A stretch of DNA of 14,710 nucleotides from Pseudomonadota bacterium (GTDB lineage Bacteria > Pseudomonadota > Alphaproteobacteria > Rhodospirillales > Magnetospirillaceae): NCBI GenBank assembly GCA_023426365.1, contig JAFAAW010000085.1:1-14710 (forward strand), written 5' to 3'. The notes beneath the pieces are model-generated. The model was given only the letters and a program-made list of their open reading frames with translations. It ran no database searches and was not told where the DNA came from. Below are positions 1 to 7,081 of the stretch, one piece after another. A program made the translations under genes and the position numbers. Within the stretch, counting starts at the first letter, position 1; every line of letters starts with the position of its first letter.

Positions 1-1
1 C

Positions 2-409
2 GGCGGCGGCGAAGCCGGCGAAGATCTCGACGCCCAGTTCCTCGGCCTGCGCCGCCAGCCAGCGGCACAGATTGCCCAACGAGATGATGTAGTTGCCGTG
101 ATTGTGCATCTGCGGCGGGGTCGGCAGGCGGAACGCCCCGCTTTCCGTCAGGAACAGGAAGCGGTCTTCCCGCGCCGGCGTCTCCAGCGGCGCCTCGCGC
201 TCCTTCCAGTCGGGGAACAACTCCGCCAAGGCGTGCGGCTCGAACACCGCCCCCGACAGGATGTGGGCGCCCACCTCGGACCCCTTCTCCAGAATGCACA
301 CCGAAAGCTCGGGCGCCAGTTGCTTCACCCGGATGGCCGCGGCCAGCCCGGACGGACCGGCACCCACCACCACCACGTCGAATTCCATGCTCTCGCGTTC
401 GGTCGTCAT
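2..409 (-). CDS. Electron-transfer flavoprotein-ubiquinone oxidoreductase (ETF-QO), N-terminal part
   Basis: Partial gene running off the left edge; 136 codons are visible. ETF-QO is a membrane-associated FAD and 4Fe-4S enzyme that takes electrons from reduced ETF, which is loaded by acyl-CoA dehydrogenases, and passes them to ubiquinone. After a short N-terminus the protein shows a Rossmann FAD motif GAGPSGLAAAI (G16, G18, G21) and an acidic LEK at the end of the second strand. The stretches GAHILSGAVFEP, a PTPPQMHNHGNYIISLG-type segment and LCRWLA are typical of the ETF-QO/FixC family. The Fe-S cluster region would lie outside the window. ATG at 409 is preferred because AGAGG lies 8 bases upstream; an in-frame ATG at 388 is possible but has poorer spacing. 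Two acyl-CoA dehydrogenases in the window are natural electron sources. FixC is the alternative name, but the opening residues fit ETF-QO better. Confidence 0.9.
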   Translation of the reverse strand, partial: MTTERESMEFDVVVVGAGPSGLAAAIRVKQLAPELSVCILEKGSEVGAHILSGAVFEPHALAELFPDWKEREAPLETPAREDRFLFLTESGAFRLPTPPQMHNHGNYIISLGNLCRWLAAQAEELGVEIFAGFAAA

Positions 410-434
410 CGCCGGAGCCTCTGGTCTGATGGAA

Positions 435-482
435 AAAGGAAGAGGGCGGGCAAGATTGCCATTCGGGAGAACCCGCCCTCTT
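435..482 (-). terminator. Terminator-like hairpin in the ETF-QO leader (possible attenuator)
   Basis: On the minus strand AAGAGGGCGGG (482-472) pairs perfectly over 11 bp with CCCGCCCTCTT (450-440) around a 21-base loop, followed by CCTTTTTCC. It sits between the predicted ETF-QO promoter (564-627) and the ETF-QO start at 409, and downstream of a separate strong terminator for actP. It could attenuate ETF-QO transcription, end a short leader RNA, or back up the actP terminator. The long loop makes it weaker than a textbook terminator. Confidence 0.55.
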
Positions 483-563
483 CAAGGTGCGGCCTCAGGG
501 CTTTGGAGGGCCGCTTAACCAGGAAACGCCGCTGCGGGAAAGTGAACCGCAGCCACTGACAGC

Positions 564-627
564 AGGTTAGGGCATGCGTTGGCGGCAATAAATGTCGCCA
601 TCGCTCAAACCCGGCGCAAAAATTTGC
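564..627 (-). promoter_or_regulatory. Predicted ETF-QO promoter, copy 1 of the shared GCAAA/TGAGCG/GACAT element
   Basis: Read on the minus strand: GCAAA (627-623), 13 bases, TTTGAGCG (609-602), then GACAT (596-592), then TAACCT (569-564) as a possible -10. GCAAA to GACAT is 31 bases and GCAAA to the -10 is 58, as in the copies before yjcH and the SDR. The core TTTGAGCGATGGCGACAT matches the SDR copy at 16 of 18 positions. The GCAAA box lies in a small dyad, GCAAA-AA-TTTGC (616-627). No good -35 is present. The implied transcript start is near 557, giving a leader of about 150 bases. Confidence 0.6.
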
Positions 628-640
628 AACATCCCTGAAA

Positions 641-678
641 TGAAAAGAAAAAGGCCAGGTGGGTTGCCCCACCTGGCC
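641..678 (-). terminator. Rho-independent terminator of yjcH-actP
   Basis: On the minus strand GGCCAGGTGGG (678-668) pairs perfectly with CCCACCTGGCC (663-653), an 11-bp GC-rich stem with a 4-base loop. TTTTTCTTTT follows immediately. It lies 24 bases beyond the actP stop codon, so it should end the yjcH-actP transcript before the ETF-QO promoter. Confidence 0.93.
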
Positions 679-701
679 CATTCTTGAACACCGTTCGCGG
701 A

Positions 702-2369
702 TCAGTGCGACGCGGCGCCCTCGGCACCCAGGCCGGTCTGGGCGCGGACGAACTGGTCGTCGAACTGCTCGCGCTCCTTGGCGGCGCGGACGCTGGTGTC
801 GAGCTTGGACACCACGAACGCCATCAGGAAGGCCGCCGGCATGGAGAACAGGGCCGGCTGGTCGTACGGGAACAGCGCCTGGGGATGACCCAGAACGGTC
901 TTCCACACGGCCGGACCCAGGATCACCAGCACGACGGCGGTGACCAGGCCGGTCAGACCGCCCAGCAGCGCGCCACGGGTGGTCAGGCCCTTCCAGAACA
1001 TGGACAGGAACAGGACCGGGAAGTTGGCCGAGGCGGCCACACCGAAGGTCAGACCCACCATGAACACCAGGTTCTGCTTTTCGAACAGAATGGCCAGACC
1101 CACGGCGATCAGGCCCAGGGACATGGAGGCGATCTTGGAGGCGCGCACTTCGGCGGCTTCCGAGGCCTTGCCCTTCATGATCACGTTGGCGAACAGGTCG
1201 TGCGAGATGGCCGAGGCGCCAGCCAGCACCAGACCGGCCACCACGGCCAGGATGGTGGCGAAGGCCACGGCCGACAGGAAGCCCAGCATGACGTCGCCGC
1301 CCAGCGCCTTGGCCAGGTGCATGACCGGCATGTTGCCGCCGCCGATCAGCTTGCCGCCGACCACGCCGCCCTCGAAGAAGGCCGGATCGGTGCCGACGAT
1401 GGTGATGGCGGCCAGACCCAGGATGCACACGACCATGAAGAAGTAGCCGATGGCGCCGGTGGCATACAGCACCGACTTACGCGCCGCCTTGGCGTCGGCC
1501 ACGGTAAAGAAGCGCATCAGGATGTGCGGCAGGCCGGCGGTGCCGAACATCAGGCCCAGCGACAGCGACACGGCGGAAACCGGGTCGGACAGCAGGGTGC
1601 CGGGACCCATGATCTTGACGCCGTCCTTGTGGAAGTTCACGGCCTTGTCGGCCATGGTTTCGAAGCTGAAGCCGAACTTGGCGAAGGCCAGAACCAGCAG
1701 CAGGGTGCCGCCGCCCAGCAGCAGACAGGCCTTGATGATCTGCACCCAGGTGGTGGCCAGCATGCCGCCGAAGGTCACGTAGATCATCATCAGCGCGCCG
1801 ACGATGACCACCGCATAGGCGTAGTCCAGGCCGAACAGCAACTGGATGAGCTGGCCGGCGCCGACCATCTGAATGATCAGATAGAAACAGCACACGGTCA
1901 GCGAGCCGAGAGCGGCGAAGCTGCGGATCTTGGTCTGGTCCAGGCGGTAGGAGGCGATGTCGGCGAAGGTGTACTTGCCGAGATTGCGCAGGCGTTCCGC
2001 CATCAGGAACAGGATGATCGGCCAGCCGACGAAGAAGCCGATGGTGTAGACGAAGCCGTCGAAGCCCTTGGCGTACACCATGGACGACAGGCCCAGCAGG
2101 GTCGCGGCGGACATGTAGTCACCGGCGATGGCCAGACCGTTCTGGGTGCCGGTGATGCCGCCGCCGGCGGTGTAGAAGTCCGAAGCCGAACGGGTGCGGG
2201 TGGCCGCCCAGTAGGTGATACCGAGGGTCACCGCCACGATGGCCAGGAACATGGCGATGGCGGGAATATTCATGGCCTGCTTTTGCGCCTCGCCCACGGC
2301 GGGGCCGGCATAGGCGGCGGTGGCGAGCAGCAGGGCGGGAACGGTGAGAGCGGCGATCAGTCGGTTCAT
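702..2369 (-). CDS. actP: Cation/acetate symporter ActP (sodium:solute symporter family)
   Basis: A 555-residue inner-membrane protein that resembles E. coli ActP (about 549 residues) along its whole length. ActP takes up acetate and other small monocarboxylates with a cation. Visible features are an N-terminal hydrophobic leader ending TAAYA, many membrane helices, the stretches YTAGGGITGTQNGLAIAGDY, FVGWPIILFLMAERLRNLG, GGMLATTWVQIIKA and GTAGLPHILMRFFTV, and a C-terminal FVRAQTGLG tail. ATG at 2369 overlaps the yjcH stop by one base (TGATG), with GGGAG 9 bases upstream; an in-frame extension to 2693 would run through yjcH and is rejected. Transcription ends at 641-678. No acs gene is adjacent, unlike enteric acs-yjcH-actP. 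The true substrate may be another short acid, given the surrounding acyl-CoA genes. Confidence 0.95.
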   Translation of the reverse strand: MNRLIAALTVPALLLATAAYAGPAVGEAQKQAMNIPAIAMFLAIVAVTLGITYWAATRTRSASDFYTAGGGITGTQNGLAIAGDYMSAATLLGLSSMVYAKGFDGFVYTIGFFVGWPIILFLMAERLRNLGKYTFADIASYRLDQTKIRSFAALGSLTVCCFYLIIQMVGAGQLIQLLFGLDYAYAVVIVGALMMIYVTFGGMLATTWVQIIKACLLLGGGTLLLVLAFAKFGFSFETMADKAVNFHKDGVKIMGPGTLLSDPVSAVSLSLGLMFGTAGLPHILMRFFTVADAKAARKSVLYATGAIGYFFMVVCILGLAAITIVGTDPAFFEGGVVGGKLIGGGNMPVMHLAKALGGDVMLGFLSAVAFATILAVVAGLVLAGASAISHDLFANVIMKGKASEAAEVRASKIASMSLGLIAVGLAILFEKQNLVFMVGLTFGVAASANFPVLFLSMFWKGLTTRGALLGGLTGLVTAVVLVILGPAVWKTVLGHPQALFPYDQPALFSMPAAFLMAFVVSKLDTSVRAAKEREQFDDQFVRAQTGLGAEGAASH

Positions 2370-2674
2370 CACAGCGACTCCCGCAGGATTTCGTTGTTGA
2401 TCGCGTCCAGCTCGTTGTTGGCGCGACGGACGTACAGGCCGGTCAGGACCCAGGACAGCACCAGGATGCCGAAGCCCAGGATCACGCCCCAGGTGGTGCG
2501 GCCCGAGGTCAGCGGCACGTGCAGCACCTGCGGCGCGAACGCCACCAGCGCGATGAAGCCGTAATAGGCGCCCAGCACCAGCGCGGCGAACAGCCACGAC
2601 ATGCGGGTGCGCTTGGTCACCAGCTCCTTGAATTTCGGATTGGCGCGGATGCGCTCGTAAGTCAGCTTGGACAT
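2369..2674 (-). CDS. yjcH: DUF485 inner-membrane protein YjcH
   Basis: A 101-residue protein with a polar N-terminus (residues 1-25), two hydrophobic segments at about 27-47 and 62-82, and a polar tail. This is the DUF485/YjcH layout. Members are nearly always encoded just upstream of actP-type symporters and are thought to assist them; the molecular role is not settled. The start at 2674 has a near-perfect Shine-Dalgarno (AAAGGAGG) 4 bases upstream. The stop overlaps the actP start by one base, so translation is probably coupled. It is the first gene of the actP transcript, with the predicted promoter at 2765-2828. Confidence 0.92.
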   Translation of the reverse strand: MSKLTYERIRANPKFKELVTKRTRMSWLFAALVLGAYYGFIALVAFAPQVLHVPLTSGRTTWGVILGFGILVLSWVLTGLYVRRANNELDAINNEILRESL

Positions 2675-2764
2675 TCAGCCTCCTTTGATTCACGGCGCGT
2701 CAGTTTTCCCCCAGCGCGCCGCTTCTCCCAGTCTCGGGACAGCCTGCCCCGATCATGGGCAGCG

Positions 2765-2828
2765 ATCCTACGCCTCCCCTTCCTTATGGACGATGTCATG
2801 CCCACTCAGACGAGGTGGTTGATTTTGC
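2765..2828 (-). promoter_or_regulatory. Predicted yjcH-actP promoter, copy 2 of the shared element
   Basis: Read on the minus strand: TGGCAAAATC with GCAAA at 2828-2824, TCTGAGTG (2810-2803), GACATCG (2797-2791) and TAGGAT (2770-2765) as -10. GCAAA to GACAT is 31 bases and GCAAA to the -10 is 58. It shares GCAAAATC and GACATCG exactly with the SDR copy. The implied leader is about 85 bases before the yjcH ATG. It stands back to back with copy 3. Confidence 0.6.
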
Positions 2829-2832
2829 CACA

Positions 2833-2846
2833 CTTGCGGTTGCAAG
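2833..2846. promoter_or_regulatory. Small dyad CTTGC-N4-GCAAG between divergent promoters
   Basis: CTTGC-GGTT-GCAAG lies in the 31 bases separating the outward-facing GCAAA boxes of copies 2 and 3. It resembles the GCAAA box and could be an extra operator. The arms are only 5 bp, so chance is possible. Confidence 0.3.
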
Positions 2847-2859
2847 CATCCTCCCGATG

Positions 2860-2923
2860 GCAAATCCCGCCACGGCGCTGAGCGCTCAGGACATTGCGGC
2901 CCACGGCGCGGCACCGCTAGCCT
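2860..2923 (+). promoter_or_regulatory. Predicted promoter of the acyl-CoA dehydrogenase operon, copy 3 of the shared element
   Basis: TGGCAAA with GCAAA at 2860-2864, GCTGAGCG (2877-2884), GACAT (2890-2894) and TAGCCT (2918-2923) as -10. GCAAA to GACAT is 30 bases, one less than in the other copies, but GCAAA to the -10 is again 58. The middle box lies in a perfect 12-bp palindrome, CTGAGCGCTCAG (2878-2889). The implied start is near 2930, about 33 bases before the ATG. A TGGAA-AAA-TTCCA dyad (2926-2938) overlaps that start. Confidence 0.6.
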
Positions 2924-2962
2924 GCTGGAAAAATTCCACGATTGTGCTAGGAGCAAGCGTCC

Positions 2963-4753
2963 ATGACCGCCTTCACTCCCAATCTTCGCGACATGGAGTT
3001 CGTGCTGGCCGAGCTGGCCGGCCTGGACGAGATCGCCGCCCTGCCCGGCTACGAGGAGGCCTCGCCCGAGCTGGTCCATTCCGTGCTGGAAGAAGCCGGC
3101 CGCATCGCCGAAGAGGTGCTTGCGCCGCTCAACACCGTGGGCGACCGCCAGGGCGCCAAGCTGGTGGACGGCAAGGTCCAGGTGGCCGACGGCTGGGAAG
3201 GCGCCTTCCGCACCATGGTCGAGGGCAACTGGACCGGCCTGCCCTTCCCCGCCGAATGGGGCGGCATGGGCCTGCCCGGCGTGGTGAACGTGGCGGTGGC
3301 CGAGATGTGGCAGGCGGCCAACATGGCCTTCACCCTGTGCCCCATGCTGACCCAGGGCGCCGTGCACGCCATCTTGGAATGCGCGTCGCAGGAACAGAAG
3401 GAAATCTACCTGCCCAAGATGGTGACCGGCGAATGGGCCGGCACCATGAACCTGACCGAATCCTCGGCCGGTTCGGACCTGGGCGCCATCCGCACCAAGG
3501 CGGTGCCCAAGGCCGACGGCAGCTATCTGATCAGCGGCCAGAAGATCTTCATCACCTATGGCGACCACGAGCTGGCCGAGAACATCATCCATCTGGTTCT
3601 GGCCCGCCTGCCCGACGCGCCCCCCGGCGTCAAGGGCATCTCGCTGTTCATCGTGCCCAAGTTCATGGTCAACGCCGACGGCTCGCTGGGCCGGCGCAAC
3701 GACGTGGCCTGCGTGTCGCTGGAACACAAGCTGGGCATCCACGGCAGCCCGACCGCGGTGATGAGCTTCGGCGACCAGGGCGGCGCCACCGGCTTCCTGG
3801 TTGGCCAGGAAAACCGCGGCCTGGAATACATGTTCGTGATGATGAACCACGCCCGCCTGAACGTGGGCGTCCAGGGCCTGGGCATCGCCGAGCGCGCCTA
3901 TCAGCAGGCCCGTTCCTATGCGCGCGAGCGCGTCCAGGGCAAGCCCGCCGGCGCCGCCACCGTCAGCCCGATCGTCGATCATCCCGACGTGCGCCGCATG
4001 CTGATGACCATGAAGGCCAACGTGGAAGCCATGCGCGCCCTGGCCTATGTGGAGGCGGCCGCGCTGGACAAGGCCCATGCCGAGCCGGACGAGGAAAAGC
4101 GCGCCGGCGCCTTCCGCCTGGCCGAGTTCCTGAACCCGGTCGTCAAGGGCTGGTCCACCGAGACCGGCGTCGAGATGGCGTCCCTGGGCGTGCAGGTGCA
4201 TGGCGGCATGGGCTATGTGGAAGAGACCGGCGCCGCCCAGCATCTGCGCGACGCCCGCATCACCCCCATCTACGAGGGCACCACGGCCATCCAGGCCAAC
4301 GACCTGGTCAACCGCAAGATCCTGCGCGACAAGGGCGCGACCGCTAAGGCGGTGCTGGCCGAGTTGGGCGCGCTGGCCTCGGAACTGGTGGCCTCGCCCG
4401 ATGCCACGCTCAAGGCTATCGGCGTCGAACTGGCCGAGGGCGGCCGCGCCGCCAACGCGGCGGTGGACTGGCTGCTGGCCGCCGCCGCCCAGGACGCCCG
4501 CCTGCCCGCCGCGGCCGCCGTGCCGCTGCTCAAGCTGATGGGCGTGGTGCTGGGCGGCTACCAGATGGCCCGTGCCGCCCGCATCGCGCGCGCCAAGCTG
4601 GATGCCGGCACCGGCGATGCCGCCTTCTTCCAGGGCAAGCTGGCGACCACTTGGTTCTATGCCGAGCACATCCTGACCCAGGCCCCCGCCCTGCTGGCCT
4701 CCATCACCCGTGGCGCGGCCACGGTGATGAGCGTGCCGGCCGACCAGTTGTAA
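2963..4753 (+). CDS. Acyl-CoA dehydrogenase, large (~600-residue) FadE/DmdC-like type
   Basis: A 596-residue FAD enzyme forming a trans-2,3 double bond in an acyl-CoA and passing electrons to ETF. The order is an N-terminal helical domain, a middle beta domain with LTESSAGSD in the FAD/substrate region, a C-terminal helical domain, and an additional C-terminal module from about residue 470, as in 590-610-residue family members. The motif RITPIYEGTTAIQ places the catalytic base at Glu438. Relatives of this length act on medium to long fatty acyl-CoAs or on 3-methylmercaptopropionyl-CoA (DmdC), and the sequence alone does not settle the substrate. AGGAG lies 9 bases before the ATG. It heads an operon with the nitroreductase 10 bases downstream and a thioesterase. 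The shared element lies directly upstream. Confidence 0.93.
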   Translation: MTAFTPNLRDMEFVLAELAGLDEIAALPGYEEASPELVHSVLEEAGRIAEEVLAPLNTVGDRQGAKLVDGKVQVADGWEGAFRTMVEGNWTGLPFPAEWGGMGLPGVVNVAVAEMWQAANMAFTLCPMLTQGAVHAILECASQEQKEIYLPKMVTGEWAGTMNLTESSAGSDLGAIRTKAVPKADGSYLISGQKIFITYGDHELAENIIHLVLARLPDAPPGVKGISLFIVPKFMVNADGSLGRRNDVACVSLEHKLGIHGSPTAVMSFGDQGGATGFLVGQENRGLEYMFVMMNHARLNVGVQGLGIAERAYQQARSYARERVQGKPAGAATVSPIVDHPDVRRMLMTMKANVEAMRALAYVEAAALDKAHAEPDEEKRAGAFRLAEFLNPVVKGWSTETGVEMASLGVQVHGGMGYVEETGAAQHLRDARITPIYEGTTAIQANDLVNRKILRDKGATAKAVLAELGALASELVASPDATLKAIGVELAEGGRAANAAVDWLLAAAAQDARLPAAAAVPLLKLMGVVLGGYQMARAARIARAKLDAGTGDAAFFQGKLATTWFYAEHILTQAPALLASITRGAATVMSVPADQL

Positions 4754-4763
4754 GGGGCGCGCC

Positions 4764-5471
4764 ATGAGCCATCACGACCTGACCTCGACCAAGGCCCAGT
4801 GCGACGTGTTCGAGGCACTGGCCAGCCGTCGGGCCGTCCGCGCCTTCCTGCCCGACGCCGTGGACCGCGCCACGGTGGAACGCATCCTGGCGCTGGCCGC
4901 CCGCGCGCCCAGCGGCACCAACATCCAGCCGTGGCGGGTGTGGGCGGTGTCGGGCGAACCGCTCAAGCGGCTCACCGGCAAGATCATGGCCGCGCACGAA
5001 AGCGACGCGCCCGGCCATGACGAAGAATACGCCTATTACCCGGACGAGTGGGTTGACCCCTACGTCTCGCGCCGCCGCAAGCTGGGCCGCGACCTCTATG
5101 CCCTGCTGGGCATCGGCAAGGGCGACACAGCGCGCATGAAGCATCAGTTCGGCCGCAACTATTGCTTCTTCGACGCACCCGTCGGGCTGTTCATCACCAT
5201 CGACAAGTCGATGAACACCGGCTCGTGGTTCGACCTGGGCACGTTCCTGCAATCCATTCTGGTCGCCGCGCGCGGCTTCGGGCTGCACACCTGCCCGCAG
5301 CAGGCGTTCAGCAAATACCATCGGATTATCCACGAAGACCTTGGCATTCCCGACACGCAGGTGATTGCCTGCGGCGTGGCGCTCGGCTACGAAGACGCGA
5401 GCGCGCCGGAGAACAAGCTGGTGACCGAGCGCGAGCCCGTCTCCAGCTTCGCCACCTTCGCCTGGGAGTGA
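4764..5471 (+). CDS. Nitroreductase-family FMN oxidoreductase
   Basis: A 235-residue flavoprotein of the nitroreductase fold. The N-terminus has the FMN phosphate motif RRAVRAF (residues 22-28) and APSGTNIQPW (48-57). The middle has SMNTGSWFDLGTFLQSILVAA and GLHTCPQQ, and the C-terminus CGVALGYED. Such enzymes usually form dimers and use NAD(P)H to reduce nitro compounds, quinones or enones, though some have other redox roles. The gap to the preceding dehydrogenase is 10 bases and to the thioesterase 6, so it is almost certainly cotranscribed, and a role on an acyl-CoA-derived intermediate is inferred. BluB, the relative that makes the B12 lower ligand, was considered because icmF is near, but the motifs look like ordinary nitroreductases. 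The physiological substrate is unknown. Confidence 0.9.
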   Translation: MSHHDLTSTKAQCDVFEALASRRAVRAFLPDAVDRATVERILALAARAPSGTNIQPWRVWAVSGEPLKRLTGKIMAAHESDAPGHDEEYAYYPDEWVDPYVSRRRKLGRDLYALLGIGKGDTARMKHQFGRNYCFFDAPVGLFITIDKSMNTGSWFDLGTFLQSILVAARGFGLHTCPQQAFSKYHRIIHEDLGIPDTQVIACGVALGYEDASAPENKLVTEREPVSSFATFAWE

Positions 5472-5477
5472 TCTGCA

Positions 5478-5954
5478 ATGGCCGTGCGTGACATCGTCCT
5501 CAAGCACCTTTCCGGTGCCGCCGACTGGATCGCGCCGGTGCAGAACTTCAACTCGCTGGTGGGGATGTCCATGGAGGAATGGCGGCGCGACTTCGCCCGC
5601 ATCCGCCTGGACATCCGCCCCGAGCACGCCAACGGCTTCGGCTTCGTCCATGGCGGCGTGCTGCTGACCCTGCTCGACACCGTTTCGGGCTTTGCCGGCA
5701 TCCACGCCGACGACGATGCCGATCCCGTCGGCTGCTTCACCGTCGCGCTGAACACCAAGTTCATCAGCCCCGCCCATTCCGGCTCGCTGGTGGCCGAGGC
5801 GCGCGCCCAGGGCGGCGGCAAATCCATATTCTTTACCTACGCGGAAATCCGCGACGACGCCGGCACGCTGGTCGCCACCGGCGACGGCACCTTCCGCTAT
5901 CGCCGGCTGCCGCCGGAACTGGTGGAAAAGATCAAGGCCGACGCGGCGCTGTAG
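5478..5954 (+). CDS. PaaI-type hotdog-fold acyl-CoA thioesterase
   Basis: A 158-residue single hotdog-domain protein. The signature NGFGFVHGGVLLTLLDT places the HGG motif at residues 58-60 and the probable catalytic acid at Asp67, matching the PaaI/4HBT group, which hydrolyses acyl-CoAs and works as a tetramer. VALNTKFISPAHSGSLVAEA is the usual central strand. In this operon it may free CoA from dead-end or overflow acyl-CoAs; the substrate is not determined. GGGAG at the very end of the nitroreductase gene serves as ribosome site, 9 bases before the ATG. The stop lies 3 bases from the stop of the convergent regulator gene, with no hairpin and T-run terminator visible between them. Confidence 0.9.
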   Translation: MAVRDIVLKHLSGAADWIAPVQNFNSLVGMSMEEWRRDFARIRLDIRPEHANGFGFVHGGVLLTLLDTVSGFAGIHADDDADPVGCFTVALNTKFISPAHSGSLVAEARAQGGGKSIFFTYAEIRDDAGTLVATGDGTFRYRRLPPELVEKIKADAAL

Positions 5955-5957
5955 GCA

Positions 5958-6983
5958 CTATCGCGCGGCCGGCCGGGCCGGGGCACAGACGCTGCGGCGA
6001 TATTCGCCCGGATTGGCGCCGGTCCATTTCTTGAATGCGCGGTGAAAGGCGCTGGTCTCGGCAAATCCCAGCTCGGCGGCGATGTCCATCACGCTCATGG
6101 CCGAATCCGACAGCAGGTTGATGGCCATGTCGCGGCGCAGGTGGTCCTTGATCGCCTGATAGGACTGCCCCTCGGCCTCCATGCGGCGGCGCAGCGTCGA
6201 GGCCGAGGTGCGCATGTCGTCGGCGATCTCGTCGAAGCCCGGCCATTCGGCCGGCGGCAGATCGCGCAGGCGGCGCTGGATCTGGGCCGCCAGGGAATTG
6301 CTGTCCTTGTATTGCACCAACAGGTTTTCCGGCGCCACCGTCAGGAATTCCTTGAGCGACTGCGTGGTGCGCACCACCGGCAGGGTCAGGTACTTGTATT
6401 CGAAGGCGATGGCGGTATTGGCCTGCCCGAACCGCAGGTCCGAGGTGAACATCAGCGGATATTCAGCCGCCTGCGGCGGCTGGCCATAGCGGAACGACGC
6501 CCACTGGATGGGGATGCGGCGGTTGACCAGCCAGCAGGCCAGCCGGTGCACGAACATCAGCAGGGTTTCGTGGGCGAAGATCCCGGCCGGACGTTCGGGA
6601 TCCTCCTTGAGCGTCAGCACCACCATGCCGTTGTCGCAACTGAGCGTGCCGCGCAGGTCATCCAGCATCAGGTCGAAGAAGCGCAGCACGCGCTTGAGCG
6701 CCCTGTCCAGCGTGCGGCAATGCACCACCGCATGGCACATCATCGCAAAGCTGCCCACCTTCATGCGCCGGGCATCCTGGCCGAAGAACTCGTCGTCCAG
6801 CACCTGGGCGATAAGACGCAGCAGCATCGTATAGGCGTCGGACGACACCCGCGCGTGCGGCAAGGCCAGCAGACTGGGCGACAGCCCGATCTGTTCCAGC
6901 AATTCGTCAGCATCGAATCCCTTGTCGCGCAGGCCGCCGAGGACGGCCTCCACGAACAGGATCGAAATGGTGCCCTTTTCCAT
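5958..6983 (-). CDS. AraC-family transcriptional regulator
   Basis: A 341-residue regulator. Residues about 15-205 resemble the arabinose-binding-like N-terminal domain of the OruR/ArgR-type AraC subgroup. About residues 240-328 form the double helix-turn-helix, ending MSVMDIAAELGFAETSAFHRAFKKWTG, the family's second HTH signature. ATG at 6983 is chosen: AGGA lies 7 bases upstream, and the longer in-frame version to 7085 adds 34 arginine-rich residues unlike the family. It is divergent from the SDR-thiolase-dehydrogenase operon with a 214-base gap and convergent with the thioesterase. By position it probably controls one or both operons, with an acyl-CoA or free acid as likely effector (inferred). 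I found no copy of the shared element reading toward this gene. Confidence 0.92.
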   Translation of the reverse strand: MEKGTISILFVEAVLGGLRDKGFDADELLEQIGLSPSLLALPHARVSSDAYTMLLRLIAQVLDDEFFGQDARRMKVGSFAMMCHAVVHCRTLDRALKRVLRFFDLMLDDLRGTLSCDNGMVVLTLKEDPERPAGIFAHETLLMFVHRLACWLVNRRIPIQWASFRYGQPPQAAEYPLMFTSDLRFGQANTAIAFEYKYLTLPVVRTTQSLKEFLTVAPENLLVQYKDSNSLAAQIQRRLRDLPPAEWPGFDEIADDMRTSASTLRRRMEAEGQSYQAIKDHLRRDMAINLLSDSAMSVMDIAAELGFAETSAFHRAFKKWTGANPGEYRRSVCAPARPAAR

Positions 6984-7081
6984 GCCCGTCCTGATAGCGC
7001 GCCTGTGGCGGCCTCTTCGGGCCGCTGCCTTTGTTGATGTGCGGGCGCGTTGCTCCTGGTCCGCGCAGAGTAGCGCAAGCG

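Noticed and set aside
684..2564. Plus-strand open frame of 626 codons opposite actP/yjcH
   Set aside because: Antisense to ActP and YjcH, low-complexity Gly/His/Gln-rich translation, no motifs.
2768..4765. Minus-strand open frame of 665 codons opposite the large acyl-CoA dehydrogenase
   Set aside because: Mirror-image product of biased codons over a clear dehydrogenase gene; no domain seen.
4764..5471. BluB (lower-ligand synthesis for B12) as the identity of the nitroreductase
   Set aside because: It is attractive beside a B12 enzyme, but the APSGTNIQPW and surrounding motifs look like general nitroreductases rather than BluB, and the gene sits in an acyl-CoA dehydrogenase operon.
5961..5980. 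GC-rich dyad CGGCCGGCCG near the convergent gene ends as a terminator
   Set aside because: It lies inside the regulator coding sequence and no T-run follows on either strand.
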